In this document: one piece after another, positions 34,770-49,586 of the stretch
How the letters are laid out: the number at the start of each line of letters is the position of its first letter
Position numbering within the stretch: the stretch's first letter is position 1
Assembly (NCBI RefSeq): GCF_026626665.1
Contig: NZ_JAPNKE010000002.1
Span: 1,077,001 to 1,141,000, forward strand
From: Nannocystis pusilla
GTDB taxonomy: Bacteria; Myxococcota_A; Polyangia; Nannocystales; Nannocystaceae
DNA: 64,000 nucleotides
Reading direction: 5' to 3'
The notes under the pieces: model-generated
Told to the model about the DNA's origin: nothing
What the model saw: only the letters and a program-made list of their open reading frames with translations
Database searches by the model: none
Position numbers and translations under genes: made by a program

Positions 34770-36910
34770 CACTTTTCTCCGAGAGCGGCCGGCGAGCGGA
34801 AGGCCGGGGTGTGGACGATGGCGTCGATGAGCTCGCCGAGGGTGTAGTCCTCGGCCGTGGCGGTGACGGCGATCTCCGCGAGGAAGTCGGCGTCGTAGAG
34901 GGCGCCCGGTCGACCGGCGGCGTAGGTGAAGAGCTTGCGGGTGAGGCAGCCGACGAACACCTCGCTGCCGTCGTAGAGCGCGGCCAGCTCGGCGGCGCCC
35001 TCGAAGGTGCGACCGTCGGGCAGCTCGCCGAGGTTGTCGAGGTTCGGATCGAAGACGGGCTGGGCGACGCCGTCGTACTCCTCGAGGCCGATGCCGAGGA
35101 CGTCGAGGAGGGCGTGACAGCCGGCGCAGGTCGGATCGGAGCGGTGCTTCTCGAGAGCCTCGCGCACCGAGCCGGCGCCGCCGAGGTCGGGCGGCTCGAA
35201 CACGAGGCCGGGCGGCGGCGGGGCGACGGGCGAGCAGAGCAGCTTCTCCGACAACCAGCGGCCGCGGCGGATCGGCGAGGAGTGCTCGGCGTCGGAGGTG
35301 GCGGTGAGCCAGGCGCCGAGGGTCAGGAGGCCGCGCCGCTCGTCGTCGCCGACGGGGATCCGCACGAGCTCGCTCGAGCCGACCGGCGGCAGGCCGTAGT
35401 GGGTGGCCAGGCGATCGTTGCGGTAGGCGAAGTCGGGGTCGAGGATGGCGGCGACGGGCAGGCCGTTGTGGAAGAAGTCGCCGAAGAACCGCTTGGACTC
35501 GGCGGTCATGGCGGCGCGCACGTCGTCGTCGAAGCCGGGGAACTTGTCGGGGCTGGGGCTGAAGCTCTGCAGGTGCCGCGTCGACAGCCACTGCTCGGCG
35601 AAGCCGTCGAGCAAGGCGCTGGCCCTGGGGTCGTCGAGCATGAAGGCGACGGCCTCGGACAGGCCCTCGTCGGTGGCGAGCCGACCCTCGGCGGCCATGT
35701 CGAACAGCCGCTGGTCGGGCATCGAGCTCCACAGGAAGTACGACAGCCGGCTGGCGAGCACGTAGTCGTCGAGCCAACCCTCGCGGTCGGCGTCGGCGGT
35801 GGTGCGGGCGCGGTAGAAGAACCGCGGCGAGAGCATGACGGCGCGCATGACGAGTCGCAGCGCCTCGTCGGCGGTCTCGCCCTGCTCGCGCAGGCGGGTG
35901 AAGAGATCGACGAGGCCGACCTCGTCGGTGGGGTCGAGCGGGCGCCGCCAGGCGCGGAAGGCGAAGTTTTTGACGATCTGCGCGTAGCAGTCGAGGTCGC
36001 CCTCGCCCTGCGGCGCGCACACGTAGACGCGATCGTGACCTGGCCCCGAGGTCAGCTCGAGCGAGCGCACGCCGAGGCCGGCGACGAAGATGTTATTGAA
36101 AGTGTTCTCGGCGGGGAGGTTGACCCAGTTGGTCGGGATGACCTCGATGGTGTGGACGCCGGGGGTGAGGTGGATCGGCTGGACGTGCTCGGCGGGGATC
36201 GCCGAGCTGCCCTGGACGGCGAACACCGGCAGCGAGACGCCGTTGACGCGCAGCCGGGCCTCCGCGGCCGGGGCCGGACCGCCGACGCCGGCGCCGGCGC
36301 GCAGGACGATCTGGGCGTCGGTGGCCGCGGGCACGCTGACCTGGACGCCGAGGACGTTGCCGCTGAGCGCCCACAGCTCGCCGATCGAGTAGCCGGGGGC
36401 GGGGACGGCGAGCTGGTCGCCGGTGAATTCGGCGGCGAAGGCCGGACGATCGGCGAGCGCGTCGGCGATGACGTCGCGCGCGGCAGTGTCGTAGGCGTCG
36501 AGCAAGGTGGCCGACATGTGCAGCTGGCTGGCCATGTTGTCGAAGCCGTTGGCCTCCGGATCGGGCCCGAAGGCGTCGGCGGGCCGCAGCTTGGTGCCCA
36601 GCAGGTCGCGCACGGTGTTGTTGTATTCGAGGCGGTTGAGCCGGTGCAGCGGCTGGGCCGGCTGCTCGGGGCCGTCGTCGCCGGCGGTGGTGTCGTCGGC
36701 TCCGTCAGTGGTATCGGCGGCGGTCCCCGCGGCGCCGGTGCTGTCGCCGGTGGACGCCGCGGAGGAGGCCTGGGCGGGGCCGTCGTCGCGGTAGCAACCG
36801 ATGGTCAGCAGGGCGCCGGACAGGACGCCGGCGAGGAGGATGCGCGGTGAAGGGCTCGCCGACGAACGATCGCGCGCGGGCCAGGACAGCAGAGCGAGTG
36901 GTGCAGGCAT
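34769..36910 (-). CDS. DUF1587/1592/1588/1585 lipoprotein
   Basis: 713 residues, intact. The signal region ends LSGALLTIGCYRDD with lipobox TIGC. DUF1587 (LHRLNRLEYNNTVRDLLGT), DUF1592 (FAFRAWRRPLDPTDEVGLV, RLSYFLWSSMPDQRLF), DUF1588 (TLGAWLTATSDAEHSSPIRR, DPTCAGCHALLDVLGIGLE with a CxxCH) and DUF1585 (LTRKLFTYAAGRPG) occur in the usual order. The CxxCH could bind haem. These large exported proteins are abundant in Planctomycetes and Nannocystineae and of unknown function. First gene of a three-gene operon with DUF1552 and the MYXO-CTERM protein. Confidence 0.85.
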   Translation of the reverse strand: MPAPLALLSWPARDRSSASPSPRILLAGVLSGALLTIGCYRDDGPAQASSAASTGDSTGAAGTAADTTDGADDTTAGDDGPEQPAQPLHRLNRLEYNNTVRDLLGTKLRPADAFGPDPEANGFDNMASQLHMSATLLDAYDTAARDVIADALADRPAFAAEFTGDQLAVPAPGYSIGELWALSGNVLGVQVSVPAATDAQIVLRAGAGVGGPAPAAEARLRVNGVSLPVFAVQGSSAIPAEHVQPIHLTPGVHTIEVIPTNWVNLPAENTFNNIFVAGLGVRSLELTSGPGHDRVYVCAPQGEGDLDCYAQIVKNFAFRAWRRPLDPTDEVGLVDLFTRLREQGETADEALRLVMRAVMLSPRFFYRARTTADADREGWLDDYVLASRLSYFLWSSMPDQRLFDMAAEGRLATDEGLSEAVAFMLDDPRASALLDGFAEQWLSTRHLQSFSPSPDKFPGFDDDVRAAMTAESKRFFGDFFHNGLPVAAILDPDFAYRNDRLATHYGLPPVGSSELVRIPVGDDERRGLLTLGAWLTATSDAEHSSPIRRGRWLSEKLLCSPVAPPPPGLVFEPPDLGGAGSVREALEKHRSDPTCAGCHALLDVLGIGLEEYDGVAQPVFDPNLDNLGELPDGRTFEGAAELAALYDGSEVFVGCLTRKLFTYAAGRPGALYDADFLAEIAVTATAEDYTLGELIDAIVHTPAFRSPAALGEK

Positions 36911-37425
36911 GGACGGCGCCGATGCGTAAGGATCGACCAGACGCGACCATAGCCAGGCTCTGCACGGGTGAGAAGAGCGAACCGCGGTTCACCCGAAGTC
37001 CGGTGAGCCGGTGAGACCAGGAGTCCGCGGGTGCGGGCGCGCGAGGAGGCAAGGGGGCGTGGTCGCACGGGGAGAGTGTGTCGGCCACGCTCGCCGAGCG
37101 CGGGACTGCCGCGTCACGCGGTCCGCGCGGGCGCGTCTGTGGATTCGATGGGGTGCGCGCGGGATGAGATGACCCAAAGGACATGTGTGGAGGTGCCGGG
37201 TCGGGAGCCGGAGGCGCGACCGTGGGCCGGCGCTCGGGCGTTCGCAGGCCGCGCTGGCCCCGAGGACATGCGCGTGAGCGCCGAGCTGCGAGCCGGGGGC
37301 GCGCTCGCGGGTGGGCGGGTTCGCGGGTCGTTCGCATGAGATGTCCCGAGGGCCAGGCGCGCCGAGATCGCGGGTCCGGGACAATCACATGTCCCAGGAG
37401 ACATGTGTCGACGACACTGCTTCGG
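36911..37425. other. Intergenic region with several hairpin units
   Basis: No gene recognised. Units at 37167-37184 (GATGACC-CAAA-GGACATG), 37340-37357 (GATGTCC-CGAG-GGCCAGG) and 37388-37405 (CATGTCC-CAGG-AGACATG) each keep the 14-bp anchor spacing with one stem mismatch. The promoter of the DUF1592 operon should be at the left end. Confidence 0.5.
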
Positions 37426-41849
<4,424 letters not shown>

Positions 41850-42258
41850 GCGCGAAAGATGGGCCGGGTGGGCGAAGACGGCGGAGAAAATCGCCGCGCG
41901 GCGAGGAGCGCCCGCGCGAGCCACGGCGGCGCCGGCGGCCGTGTCCCGCGTTCGCCCCGCGCGCGCCAGACTCGGCGGGGCACCGCGCAGCGAGCTCGAG
42001 CGAGCTGATGTTGCCTGTCTTAAGGGACATCCGGGGCCGTGGCGGGGCGCCGGATACGAGGATGTCCTGGCGGACATGTCATCTGTCCGCGAGGACATGC
42101 GGTGCTCCGGCGCGGGGGGCGGAGGCTGTCCTTCGGGACAGGCTTGGGCGCGCCGCTTCGGCAGTTTCCCGAGGATACGTCTCCAGTCGCGCGCGGCCTC
42201 CGGCCCGCGGGTGGGGGTTCAGGACGACTCGTTGACAGGCCGGAGGGCCGCGGAAACC
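41850..42258. repeat. Divergent intergenic region with four hairpin units
   Basis: Units: CCTGTCT-TAAG-GGACATC (42014-42031), GATGTCC-TGGC-GGACATG (42061-42078), CTGTCC-GCGA-GGACAT (42083-42098) and CTGTCC-TTCG-GGACAG (42126-42141, a UUCG-type loop). TTGACA at 42231-42236 may be the -35 box for the plus-strand gene. Confidence 0.65.
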
Positions 42259-44204
42259 ATGTTCGCCATGGCGGCGAGACGGGCGCGGGCGGGGATGGCG
42301 TGGGTGTTCGGGCTGGCGGCGTGCGGCGGCGATCCGGCCGCGACGACCGACGGGGCGACGACGAGCGAGGCGACGGGCAGCGACACGTCGACGACGACGG
42401 GCGGCGGGCCGACGACGACGGAGGCGCCGACGACCAGGAGCTCGCCGGGGACGGGCAGCGAGACGGGCACGACGACGACCGCGGCGACGACGGAGGATAC
42501 GAGCGAGCCGACCACCGAGACGGCGACGACCGGCGACCCCGGCGTCGAGCTCGGGCCGCCGGTGCTGCGGATCAACGTCGGCGGCCCGGCCGTCGGCGAG
42601 TTCTTGGCCGACGACGGGCCCGAGTCGCCGTACCGCGCGAGCCCCGACACGCAGGTGTTCGCCGCCGACGCGGTGGTCGCCGGGCCGAGCGTGCCGGCCG
42701 ACCTGCCGCTCGAGGTGCTGGCGACCGGGCGCGTCGAGCCGGACGAGCTGGCCGGAGGGACAGGTCAGCTGCGCTACAGCGTGCCGGTCGAGCCGGGCCC
42801 GTATCAGCTGCGGCTGCACTTCTCGGGGCCGTCGCAGGGGCCGGGCACGCGGCTGGCGCAGCTGTGGATCGACGGGGCGACGGTGGGCGAGCCGATCGAC
42901 GTGTCGGCGCTGACGGCCGGCGACGCGAGCGGGTCGGTGACGGTCGAGATCACCGCCGACGCGTGGCTTGACGTCGAGCTGGTGCGCGCGCCGGGCAGCG
43001 AGATGCCGCTGCTGTCGGCGCTCGAGCTGTTCGGCGACGGCGGGCTGCGCGACGGGCCGGCGGGGGCGGTCCGGCACATCACGCCAGAGGGCAGTGGCAG
43101 CGGGGACAGCGTCGACGACGCGGCCGGGCTCGGCCAGCTGGGGGCGCTGATCGCCGCGTCGGCGCCCGGCGACGAGGTGTGGATCCACGCCGGCGACTAC
43201 GCGGCCGGTGGCGAATTCTCATCGCCAGCGGCGGGACCGCGGAGGCGCCGATCGTGATCCGCGGGGTCGGGGCCGACTGGCACTCGCCGGGGCGGCCGCG
43301 GATCGTGGGTACGCGGCAAAACCCGTGGACGGCCGAGGGGGCGATCGGCGGGACCGTGTTCCGCCTGACGGGCGGCGCGGACCACCTGCAATTCGTCAAC
43401 CTCGGCTTCGCCGACCAGGGCAACGGCTGCTGGCGCGTGGCCCAGCCGATCGCGGGGCTGCGGCTCGACAACATCGTCGCCACCAACGTCCATCGTCTAC
43501 TCGAGAACTTCGTCGGCGGCGACGACACCGACGCGTCGATCACCGGCCTGGTGATGAAGGACGTGTCGGTCCGTGGCTACGCCCGCGCGGTGACGCGGCT
43601 GCAGTACGAGACGAGCGAGGTGCTGCTCGAGGACGTGTTCGGCGACTCGGAGGCGCAGCCGTTCGAGTCGTTCTCGACCGGGGTGACGCTGTACGAGGCG
43701 GCCCACCACGTGACGCTGCGGCGGGCGGTGATGCTGAACCACCAGCAGGTCGACGTCGAGGGCTATTGGAACGCCGACGGGTTCTCGACCGAGCGCGACA
43801 ACCACGCGATCCGCTTCGAGGACACCTACGCGGCCGGCAACACCGACGGCGGCTACGACCTCAAGTCGACCGACACGACGCTCCTGCGCGCGGTCGCGGT
43901 CGACAACAAGCGCAACTTCCGGCTGTGGGGCCAGATCGCCATGGAGCAGTGCGTCGGCCTCGCCCCGCACAAGCGCGGCGGCTCGGGCACGCAGGCCCAG
44001 GTCCACGGCAACCCGGAGGGGGTGTTCACGGTCACCGACTCGCGCTTCGTCGACGACGACCCGGCGACCATCGTGTTCGACCTCGACGACGACGCCGCGG
44101 GGACGGTGGTCGGCGGCTGCGTCGAGCACCACCCGGACGCGAGCTACCAGACGGTCGAGCCGGCCGCGAGCCTGATGCTCACGGACGTGGCCGACGGCTG
44201 CTGA
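42259..44204 (+). CDS. Lipoprotein with malectin-like and beta-helix domains (one frameshift)
   Basis: About 648 residues. Start MFAMAARRARAGMAWVFGL with lipobox LAAC, then a long Thr/Gly/Glu/Ser linker. A malectin-like carbohydrate-binding domain follows (VLRINVGGPAVGEFLADDG, YQLRLHFSGPSQGPGTR, AWLDVELVRAPG). After a frameshift near 43212 (a missing C in a CC pair), a right-handed parallel beta-helix continues (IVIRGVGADWHSPGRPRI, HLQFVNLGFADQGNG, GGYDLKSTDTTLLRAVAVD). This is a polysaccharide-binding or -degrading layout on the cell surface. No catalytic residues assigned. Confidence 0.8.
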
Positions 44205-44223
44205 GGCGGCCTGAGCGTTCGGA

Positions 44224-44283
44224 CATGCCCCCGAGGACATGTCCCTGGGGGCATCGACCCGGGGACATGTCGCGCGGGACAGG
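44224..44283. repeat. Tandem CATG-14 array (convergent gap)
   Basis: Anchors CATG, CATG, CATC, CATG and CAGG at 44224, 44238, 44252, 44266 and 44280, all 14 bp apart. CATGTCC-CTGG-GGGCATC is the best stem. The array fills the 83-nt gap between convergent stops at 44204 and 44288. Confidence 0.85.
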
Positions 44284-44287
44284 CGCG

Positions 44288-44836
44288 TCAGACCTCGACG
44301 ATGCGGCCCTGGACCGGGGCGAAGCAGCGGACCTTGAGGGCGTCGGCCTCGGCCCGCGGCTCGGCGGACAGCGGGGCCTCGGAGATCAGCCAGACCTGGC
44401 CCTCGGGGAAGGAGGCGTCGGCGAGGCGCTTGCGGGCGTCGCCGGCGAGGGCGGCGAGCTGGTGGTCGTCGAGCTCGGCCCCGCGAGCGGCGCACAGGAC
44501 GGCCAGCGCAGGGGCGGAGCGGTCGAGGCGGCGGCCGACGGCGAAGGAGGCGATGCTGAGGCCGCCGAGCGCGTAGCCGGTGATGGCCCGCACCGAGGCG
44601 GCCGAAGACGGCTGACCCTCGGCCTTGGCCGGGCGGGCACCCGCCATCAGCGCCATGGCGGCCGCGAACAGGCCGACCATGCCGCCGAACTTGAGGCCGA
44701 GCGCAGCCTTGCGAGGGACACGGGCGCGCACCTCGTCGACGGCGGGCGCGACGGACTTCGGCTCACCCTCGACGCGGACGCCCGCCTGCGAATAGAGCCA
44801 CGGTACGCAACGCTCGCCGGAGAAGGTCTTGGACAT
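44288..44836 (-). CDS. Small membrane-anchored protein of unknown function
   Basis: 182 residues, MSKTFSGERCVPWLYSQAGV. After about 48 polar residues there is one hydrophobic segment (GLKFGGMVGLFAAAMALMAGA) and a second weaker one (AITGYALGGLSIASFAVG). The C-terminal part is alpha/beta-like (LAALAGDARKRLADASFPEG, VWLISEAPLSAEPRAEADA). No family recognised. Convergent with the malectin lipoprotein. Confidence 0.6.
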   Translation of the reverse strand: MSKTFSGERCVPWLYSQAGVRVEGEPKSVAPAVDEVRARVPRKAALGLKFGGMVGLFAAAMALMAGARPAKAEGQPSSAASVRAITGYALGGLSIASFAVGRRLDRSAPALAVLCAARGAELDDHQLAALAGDARKRLADASFPEGQVWLISEAPLSAEPRAEADALKVRCFAPVQGRIVEV

Positions 44837-45078
44837 GAGAGCAGGTCTAGCAGACCGGAGACGACGACTGACCTTTCTTGCGCGATAGCACGACGTGGGC
44901 TGTGCGACTCGTCCACCGCGACGGCCGAGGCTGCTGTCGCCGCGCCCGGCGGAGCGAGCGGCCCGGGCCTCGGTCCTCGCGAGCCGTGTGCGAACGGTGC
45001 TCGGGGGCCAGAGAAGCAGTGTGTCTTGAGCCGTTGACGACGGCGCTGCGCGGGGCGCACCGGGCCGCCGCGGCGTGA

Positions 45079-45084
45079 TACGGT
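45079..45084 (+). promoter_or_regulatory. -10 box TACGGT close to ATG
   Basis: TACGGT ends 8 nt before the ATG at 45093, in the context gtgaTACGGT. No clear -35 box. Confidence 0.4.
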
Positions 45085-45092
45085 GGCCCGGC

Positions 45093-46316
45093 ATGCGCTC
45101 TCCAACGGTCGTTCTCTTCGCGCTGACGTGGGCGTGCGGCGGGCGCGAGCTGCCGGGACAGACCGACGCGGGCGGCCCGGCGACGACCAGCAGCGGCGAC
45201 GCGCCCGCCTCGACGACTGCGGCGCCGACGACCGGCGAGGCGCCGACGACCGGCGAGGCGATGACGGCGCCTGCGCCCGACACGTGCGGCGACGGCGTGG
45301 TCGAGCCGGGCGAGGTCTGCCTCGGGACGCTGCGGCAGATCGACGCCGGCGCGGTGCGCCGGCTGTGGACCGCGGACGTCGACGGCGACGGCCGCGTCGA
45401 CGTGGTGACGCCGGCGGGGCTGTGGCTGCAGCGCGACGGCTGGCTCGAACCGGGCCCGGCGTTGCCGCTCGCGCCGGCCGGCATCGGCGACTTCGACGGC
45501 GACGGGCGCGTCGACCTGCTCGCCCACGACGTGGACGTGCGCGCTCTGGCGTGGAGTCGCGGCGACGGCCAGGGCAGCTTCGGCGCGCCGATCGTCGCCG
45601 ACGTGAGCGATCTGCGGACCCCGTGGGTGGCGGACGTCGACGGCGACGGGCGCAGCGACATCGTGGCCCAGGCGCCGGAGCTCGACGCGCTGCGCACCTA
45701 CGCGGCCGCCGACGGCGGTCCGTTCGCGCCGCTGGAGATCGCGCCGATGTCGCGGTGGGCGGCGGTCACCGGCATCGGCGACGGCAACGGCGACGGCTTC
45801 CCCGACGTGCTCGTGACCGAGTCCGATACGACGACGCCGTGGTGGGGGCAGGGCGACGGGACCTTCGCCGAGTCGACCGAGCCGTTGCCGCCGCAGGCGA
45901 GCTACGCGCTGGCGGACCTCGAGGGCGACGGCGTCGACGAGCTGCTGTTCGCGTACGCCGAGGCGCGGTGGGACGAGGGGTTCCACGCCGCGGGGGCCAT
46001 GTGGCTGATCGGGGCGCCCGCGGAGTGGCCCGTCGCGCAGGTCGAGCTGGCGGACGTGGCGATCCGCCAGATCGCCGGGGACGTGAGCCACGACGGCCTG
46101 GCGGACGTGATCGTGGCCCGCCTCGACGGGCCGGGGCGCCAGGTGCTCGAGGTCCTGTGCAGCGCGCCGGGGCGCCAGCTGAGCGGTTGCGCCAGCGTGC
46201 CGCTCGCGGCGGAGGTCGAGGCGCTGGCGGCCGCGGACGTGACCGCCGACGGCGCGCTCGACGTGGTGTTCGCGGCCGGCGAGGCCGGGCTGTGGGCCGT
46301 CGTGGCCGCGCCGTGA
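45093..46316 (+). CDS. FG-GAP/VCBS-repeat lipoprotein
   Basis: 407 residues. MRSPTVVLFALTWACGG gives lipobox TWAC, followed by a Thr/Gly/Glu/Ala linker. Five calcium-type loops recur: DVDGDGRVDVV, DFDGDGRVDLL, DVDGDGRSDIV, DGNGDGFPDVL and DLEGDGVDELL, spaced as in integrin-like FG-GAP propellers. It is likely a calcium-stabilised adhesin-like propeller on the cell surface. The frame is intact. A hairpin array follows the stop. Confidence 0.8.
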   Translation: MRSPTVVLFALTWACGGRELPGQTDAGGPATTSSGDAPASTTAAPTTGEAPTTGEAMTAPAPDTCGDGVVEPGEVCLGTLRQIDAGAVRRLWTADVDGDGRVDVVTPAGLWLQRDGWLEPGPALPLAPAGIGDFDGDGRVDLLAHDVDVRALAWSRGDGQGSFGAPIVADVSDLRTPWVADVDGDGRSDIVAQAPELDALRTYAAADGGPFAPLEIAPMSRWAAVTGIGDGNGDGFPDVLVTESDTTTPWWGQGDGTFAESTEPLPPQASYALADLEGDGVDELLFAYAEARWDEGFHAAGAMWLIGAPAEWPVAQVELADVAIRQIAGDVSHDGLADVIVARLDGPGRQVLEVLCSAPGRQLSGCASVPLAAEVEALAAADVTADGALDVVFAAGEAGLWAVVAAP

Positions 46317-46327
46317 AGGCTCGATTC

Positions 46328-46470
46328 AATGTCCGTACGGGCAGTCCACGCGGACATGCTCGGAACCGAGGGACGCGCCGGATGTGGCTCGATGGTCATG
46401 TCCCGAGGGAAATGTCTGTACGAGCATGTCCCATGCGGCATGTATTTTGGGGCATTCCCCATGGGACACG
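46328..46470. repeat. Tandem CATG-14 array, partly degraded (convergent gap)
   Basis: Anchors at 46397, 46411, 46425, 46439, 46453 and 46467 (CATG, AATG, CATG, CATG, CATT, CACG) keep the 14-bp period while the stems have decayed. An isolated unit AATGTCC-GTAC-GGGCAGT lies at 46328-46345. The gap is between convergent stops 46316 and 46494. Confidence 0.8.
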
Positions 46471-46493
46471 GACGCCGTCGCGCTCGCCCGGCC

Positions 46494-47630
46494 TCAGCGG
46501 CCGGCGAGCGCGTGCTCGACGCTCTGATGACAGCGGACCTCCGACAGGTCGACGCCGGCGTCGACGATCGCGCGGGCCAGCGGCGGACGCACGCCGCTGA
46601 GCGCGGCGGAGACGCCCTGGAGGCGCAGGACACGGACGATCCGCAGCACCCCGGCGGCGACCTCGGCGTCGTCGACGGCGGCGCCGGTGAGGTCGAGGAC
46701 GACGCGGTCGACGCGGCCGCGGCCGGTGTGGTCGAGGAGGGCGGCGAGGGCGACGTCGACGCGCTGGCGGTCGAGGGCGCCGATCAGCGGCAAGGCGAGC
46801 ACGCGGGCGCCGACCTGGATGACGGGCGCGGCCAGGCGCAGCAGGGTGTCGGCCTGCGCGGCGATCTGCTGCCGGTTGCGCTCGAGCTCGGCGAGGTGGG
46901 CGCGGCGCTCGGTGATGTCGGTCTGGGTGACGAGCAGCGCCGGCGCGCCGGTGACCGGGTCGAGGCTGCGGCGGATCGCGGTGTCGTACCAGCGCGCGCC
47001 GGTGGTGGTGCGCACCGCGACGTCGAGGCGCACGGGCTCGCCCGCGAGGCGGCGGCGCAGCTCGGACGCCTGGGGCGGATCGACGAAGCTGGCGGCGAAG
47101 GCGTCGCCGGAGCCCATGTCGCCGAGCGCCGCCACGGCCGCGGGGTTGCGCATGAGCACCTCGCCCGCGTCGCCGTAGAGCGAGACGAGCTCGCCGAGGT
47201 AGCGCAGCGCCTCGATGCCGCGGCGATCTTGCAGCTCGGCCTCGGCGTCGCCGAGCACGCGGGCCTCGACCAGCATGCCGAGCCGGACCGGCTCGCCGGG
47301 GCCGTCGGCGATCCGGATGCCCTGCTGGCGACACTCGGCGACGAACGGTCTGGCGTGATCGGGGTAGAGGGTCCAGCGATCGACGGCCCGCTCGCCGCGT
47401 TCGAGGCGGCGCTGGAGCTGCTCGAGGCGCAGCCGCGAGGTCGGCGACGGGCCCGGCCCCGCCGCGCTGGCGGCCAGCAGGTGCGCGCGGCTCTCGGCGC
47501 CCCACATCGGCACGCAGGCGAGGTTGGCCCACCACTGGTGGCCGCGCTCGAGATCGACGATCCACACCGGCGTGCTCAGGACGTCGAACAGGGCCAGGTC
47601 GCCGGGGAGATAGACGGTATCGGTGGCCAT
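46494..47630 (-). CDS. PAS-PAS-STAS regulator
   Basis: 378 residues, MATDTVYLPGDLALFDVLST. A first PAS-like domain (PVWIVDLERGHQWWANLACV) and a second one ending in the PAC-like WYDTAIRRSLDPVTG and LLVTQTDITERRAHL are followed by a short coiled coil. A C-terminal STAS domain resembles RsbR/RsbS stressosome proteins (VIQVGARVLALPLIGALD, VVLDLTGAAVDDAEVAAGVL, ALSGVRPPLARAIVDAG). The expected phosphorylatable Ser/Thr after DLTG is Ala, so control by phosphorylation at that site is doubtful. No partner kinase gene is adjacent. Confidence 0.8.
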   Translation of the reverse strand: MATDTVYLPGDLALFDVLSTPVWIVDLERGHQWWANLACVPMWGAESRAHLLAASAAGPGPSPTSRLRLEQLQRRLERGERAVDRWTLYPDHARPFVAECRQQGIRIADGPGEPVRLGMLVEARVLGDAEAELQDRRGIEALRYLGELVSLYGDAGEVLMRNPAAVAALGDMGSGDAFAASFVDPPQASELRRRLAGEPVRLDVAVRTTTGARWYDTAIRRSLDPVTGAPALLVTQTDITERRAHLAELERNRQQIAAQADTLLRLAAPVIQVGARVLALPLIGALDRQRVDVALAALLDHTGRGRVDRVVLDLTGAAVDDAEVAAGVLRIVRVLRLQGVSAALSGVRPPLARAIVDAGVDLSEVRCHQSVEHALAGR

Positions 47631-47863
47631 GCGGCGATGTGCGTGGAGGCTAGCGCGTCTGCGACCTGTCGCCCGTCGTCTGCCGGAGCGTACCGGGGGG
47701 TCCCCTGCGGGCGCGCGCTGCTCGCCGGACAGGCGCGGGGACGATCGCGCGGGCTCCTGGATGCACGCGGGAGAGGTCGTCGGACCGCGCATCGATTGCG
47801 CAGAGGGCCGCGCGACGTGCAGCGAACGGGGGCGGGCGCCGGTCGCCGCGGCGATTGGCGTGA

Positions 47864-47869
47864 TACCCT
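47864..47869 (+). promoter_or_regulatory. -10 box TACCCT close to ATG
   Basis: TACCCT, in the context gtgaTACCCT, ends 6 nt before the ATG at 47876. Confidence 0.4.
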
Positions 47870-47875
47870 GCGCTT

Positions 47876-49398
47876 ATGCGCTTCTCTTATCATTCGCTCG
47901 CAATCGTCGCAGCGCTCGCGGGGGCCGGCTGCGAGGGGTCCAGTGCGACGACCGACCAGGCCGGCGAGTCCGAAGCCGATACGACCGCGACGACGACCAC
48001 GAGCGGGACCGGCGAGATCACGACGTCCGGCGAGACCACGACGGGCGAGACCACGACGACCGGCGCGTCGAGCGGCGGCGAGGCGCCGACGACCACCGAC
48101 CTCACGACCACGACCGGCGGCGAGGTCGACATCCTCGAGCAGCTGTCCGCGATCGACGGCATGTGGGTGGGCGAGCTGCCGACGCCGATCGCGGGTTATC
48201 GCCTGTTCACGATGCTCTACGAGCAGCCGGCCGACCACGACGCGGAGGGCGGGCCGATCTTCACTCAGCGGATGACGCTGCTGCACCGCGACGTCGACGC
48301 GCCGATGGTGATCGTGACCGCGGGTTACAATATCAACACCATGTCGGCGGCGCTGGGCGAGCCGGCGACGATGGTGGCGGCCAATCAGCTGACCGTCGAG
48401 CACCGCTTCTTCGACGAGTCGCGGCCGAGCATGCCCGACTGGGCCGACCTCGACATCCGCCAGGCGGCCACCGATCACCACCGAGTCGCCGCGGCCCTGC
48501 AGCCGCTGTATTCGGGCCGCTGGCTGGCGACCGGCGCGAGCAAGGGCGGGCTGGCGGCGCTGTACTTCCGCCGGTTCTTCCCGGCCGACGTCGACGGCAC
48601 GATCGCCTACGTCGCGCCCTACAGCCACGGGGAGTACGACGGGCGCTACGAGGAATTCATCGCCACGCGGGGCGACGAGGCCTGCCGACAGGCGCTGCGC
48701 GACGTGCAGCGCGAGGTGCTGATTCGCCGGCCGGCGATGCTGGACCGCATGGCCGGGCAGGCGGCGACGTACGCATTGTTCGGGGCCGACGCGGTGCTCG
48801 AGACGGCGGCCCTCGACCTGCCGTTCGCGTTCTGGCAGTACCAGACCGCGAGTTTGTGCGCGTCGGTGCCGCCGCCTGCGGCCAGCGACGACGAGGTGTG
48901 GGCTTTTTGAAGAAAGTCAGCGAGCCCAGCTCGGACGCCGACCTGCTGCGGGTCGAGCCGTACTACTGGCAGTCGGCGACGCAGCTCGGCGGGATCCTCG
49001 TCGACGAGGCGAACGTGGCCGATCTGCTGCAGTTGCCGGGCTTCAACACCGCGCGCAGCTTCATCGTGCCGGGGCCGGGCAAGACCCCCGGGCCGCACGA
49101 TCCGGCGCCGGCGCAGGATGTCGCCGACTGGCTGGCCGCCGAGGGCGAGCGGCTGCTGCTGATCTACGGCGAGAACGACCCGTGGACGGCGGGGGCGTTC
49201 GAGCTCGGGGAGGCGGCCGATTCGTACCTGTTCCACGCGCCGGGCGGCAACCACGGGGCGCGCATCGCCGACCTCGCCGACGCCGACCGCGAGCAGGCAA
49301 TCGTGGCAGTGGAGGCGTGGGCGGGCACGCGGGCGCGCAGCGACGGGTGGGTGCGTCCGGCGCCGATCCGCGAGACGCTGCGGCAATTCGGCTGGTGA
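47876..49398 (+). CDS. S37-type tripeptidyl aminopeptidase-like lipoprotein (one frameshift)
   Basis: About 507 residues. MRFSYHSLAIVAALAGAGC gives lipobox GAGC, then a Thr-rich linker. The catalytic part is an alpha/beta hydrolase of the PS-10 (S37) type: YRLFTMLYEQPADH, IVTAGYNIN, LTVEHRFFDESRP, WLATGASKGGLAAL (nucleophile Ser222), LIYGENDPWT (Asp) and APGGNHGARI (His). The frame breaks at about 48905 where one G is missing from GGG; VGFLKKVSEP continues. Family members are secreted proteases that remove N-terminal tripeptides. A surface-anchored form fits predatory nutrition (inference). Confidence 0.8.
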
Positions 49399-49530
49399 CG
49401 GGGCCGCGGCGACGAGAGGCGCGGGCCAGGCCCGCGAACTGCTGAGGGCTCGATGCGCTGGCCCGAGTCTCAAGATTGCGTTGCGAGGCGCGACTGCCAT
49501 GATTCAGCCGGACGATCGCACGATTCCGTG

Positions 49531-49562
49531 AATTCGGCGGGCGGTCGCTCCGCCCGCGAATT
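49531..49562 (+). terminator. Hairpin terminator after S37 gene
   Basis: AATTCG-G-CGGGCGG pairs with CCGCCCG-CGAATT across a TCGCT loop: 13 bp with one bulge. It sits 130 nt beyond the stop at 49398. No strong T tract. Confidence 0.6.
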
Positions 49563-49586
49563 GATCCGTCCGAAATAAGACTTCCC

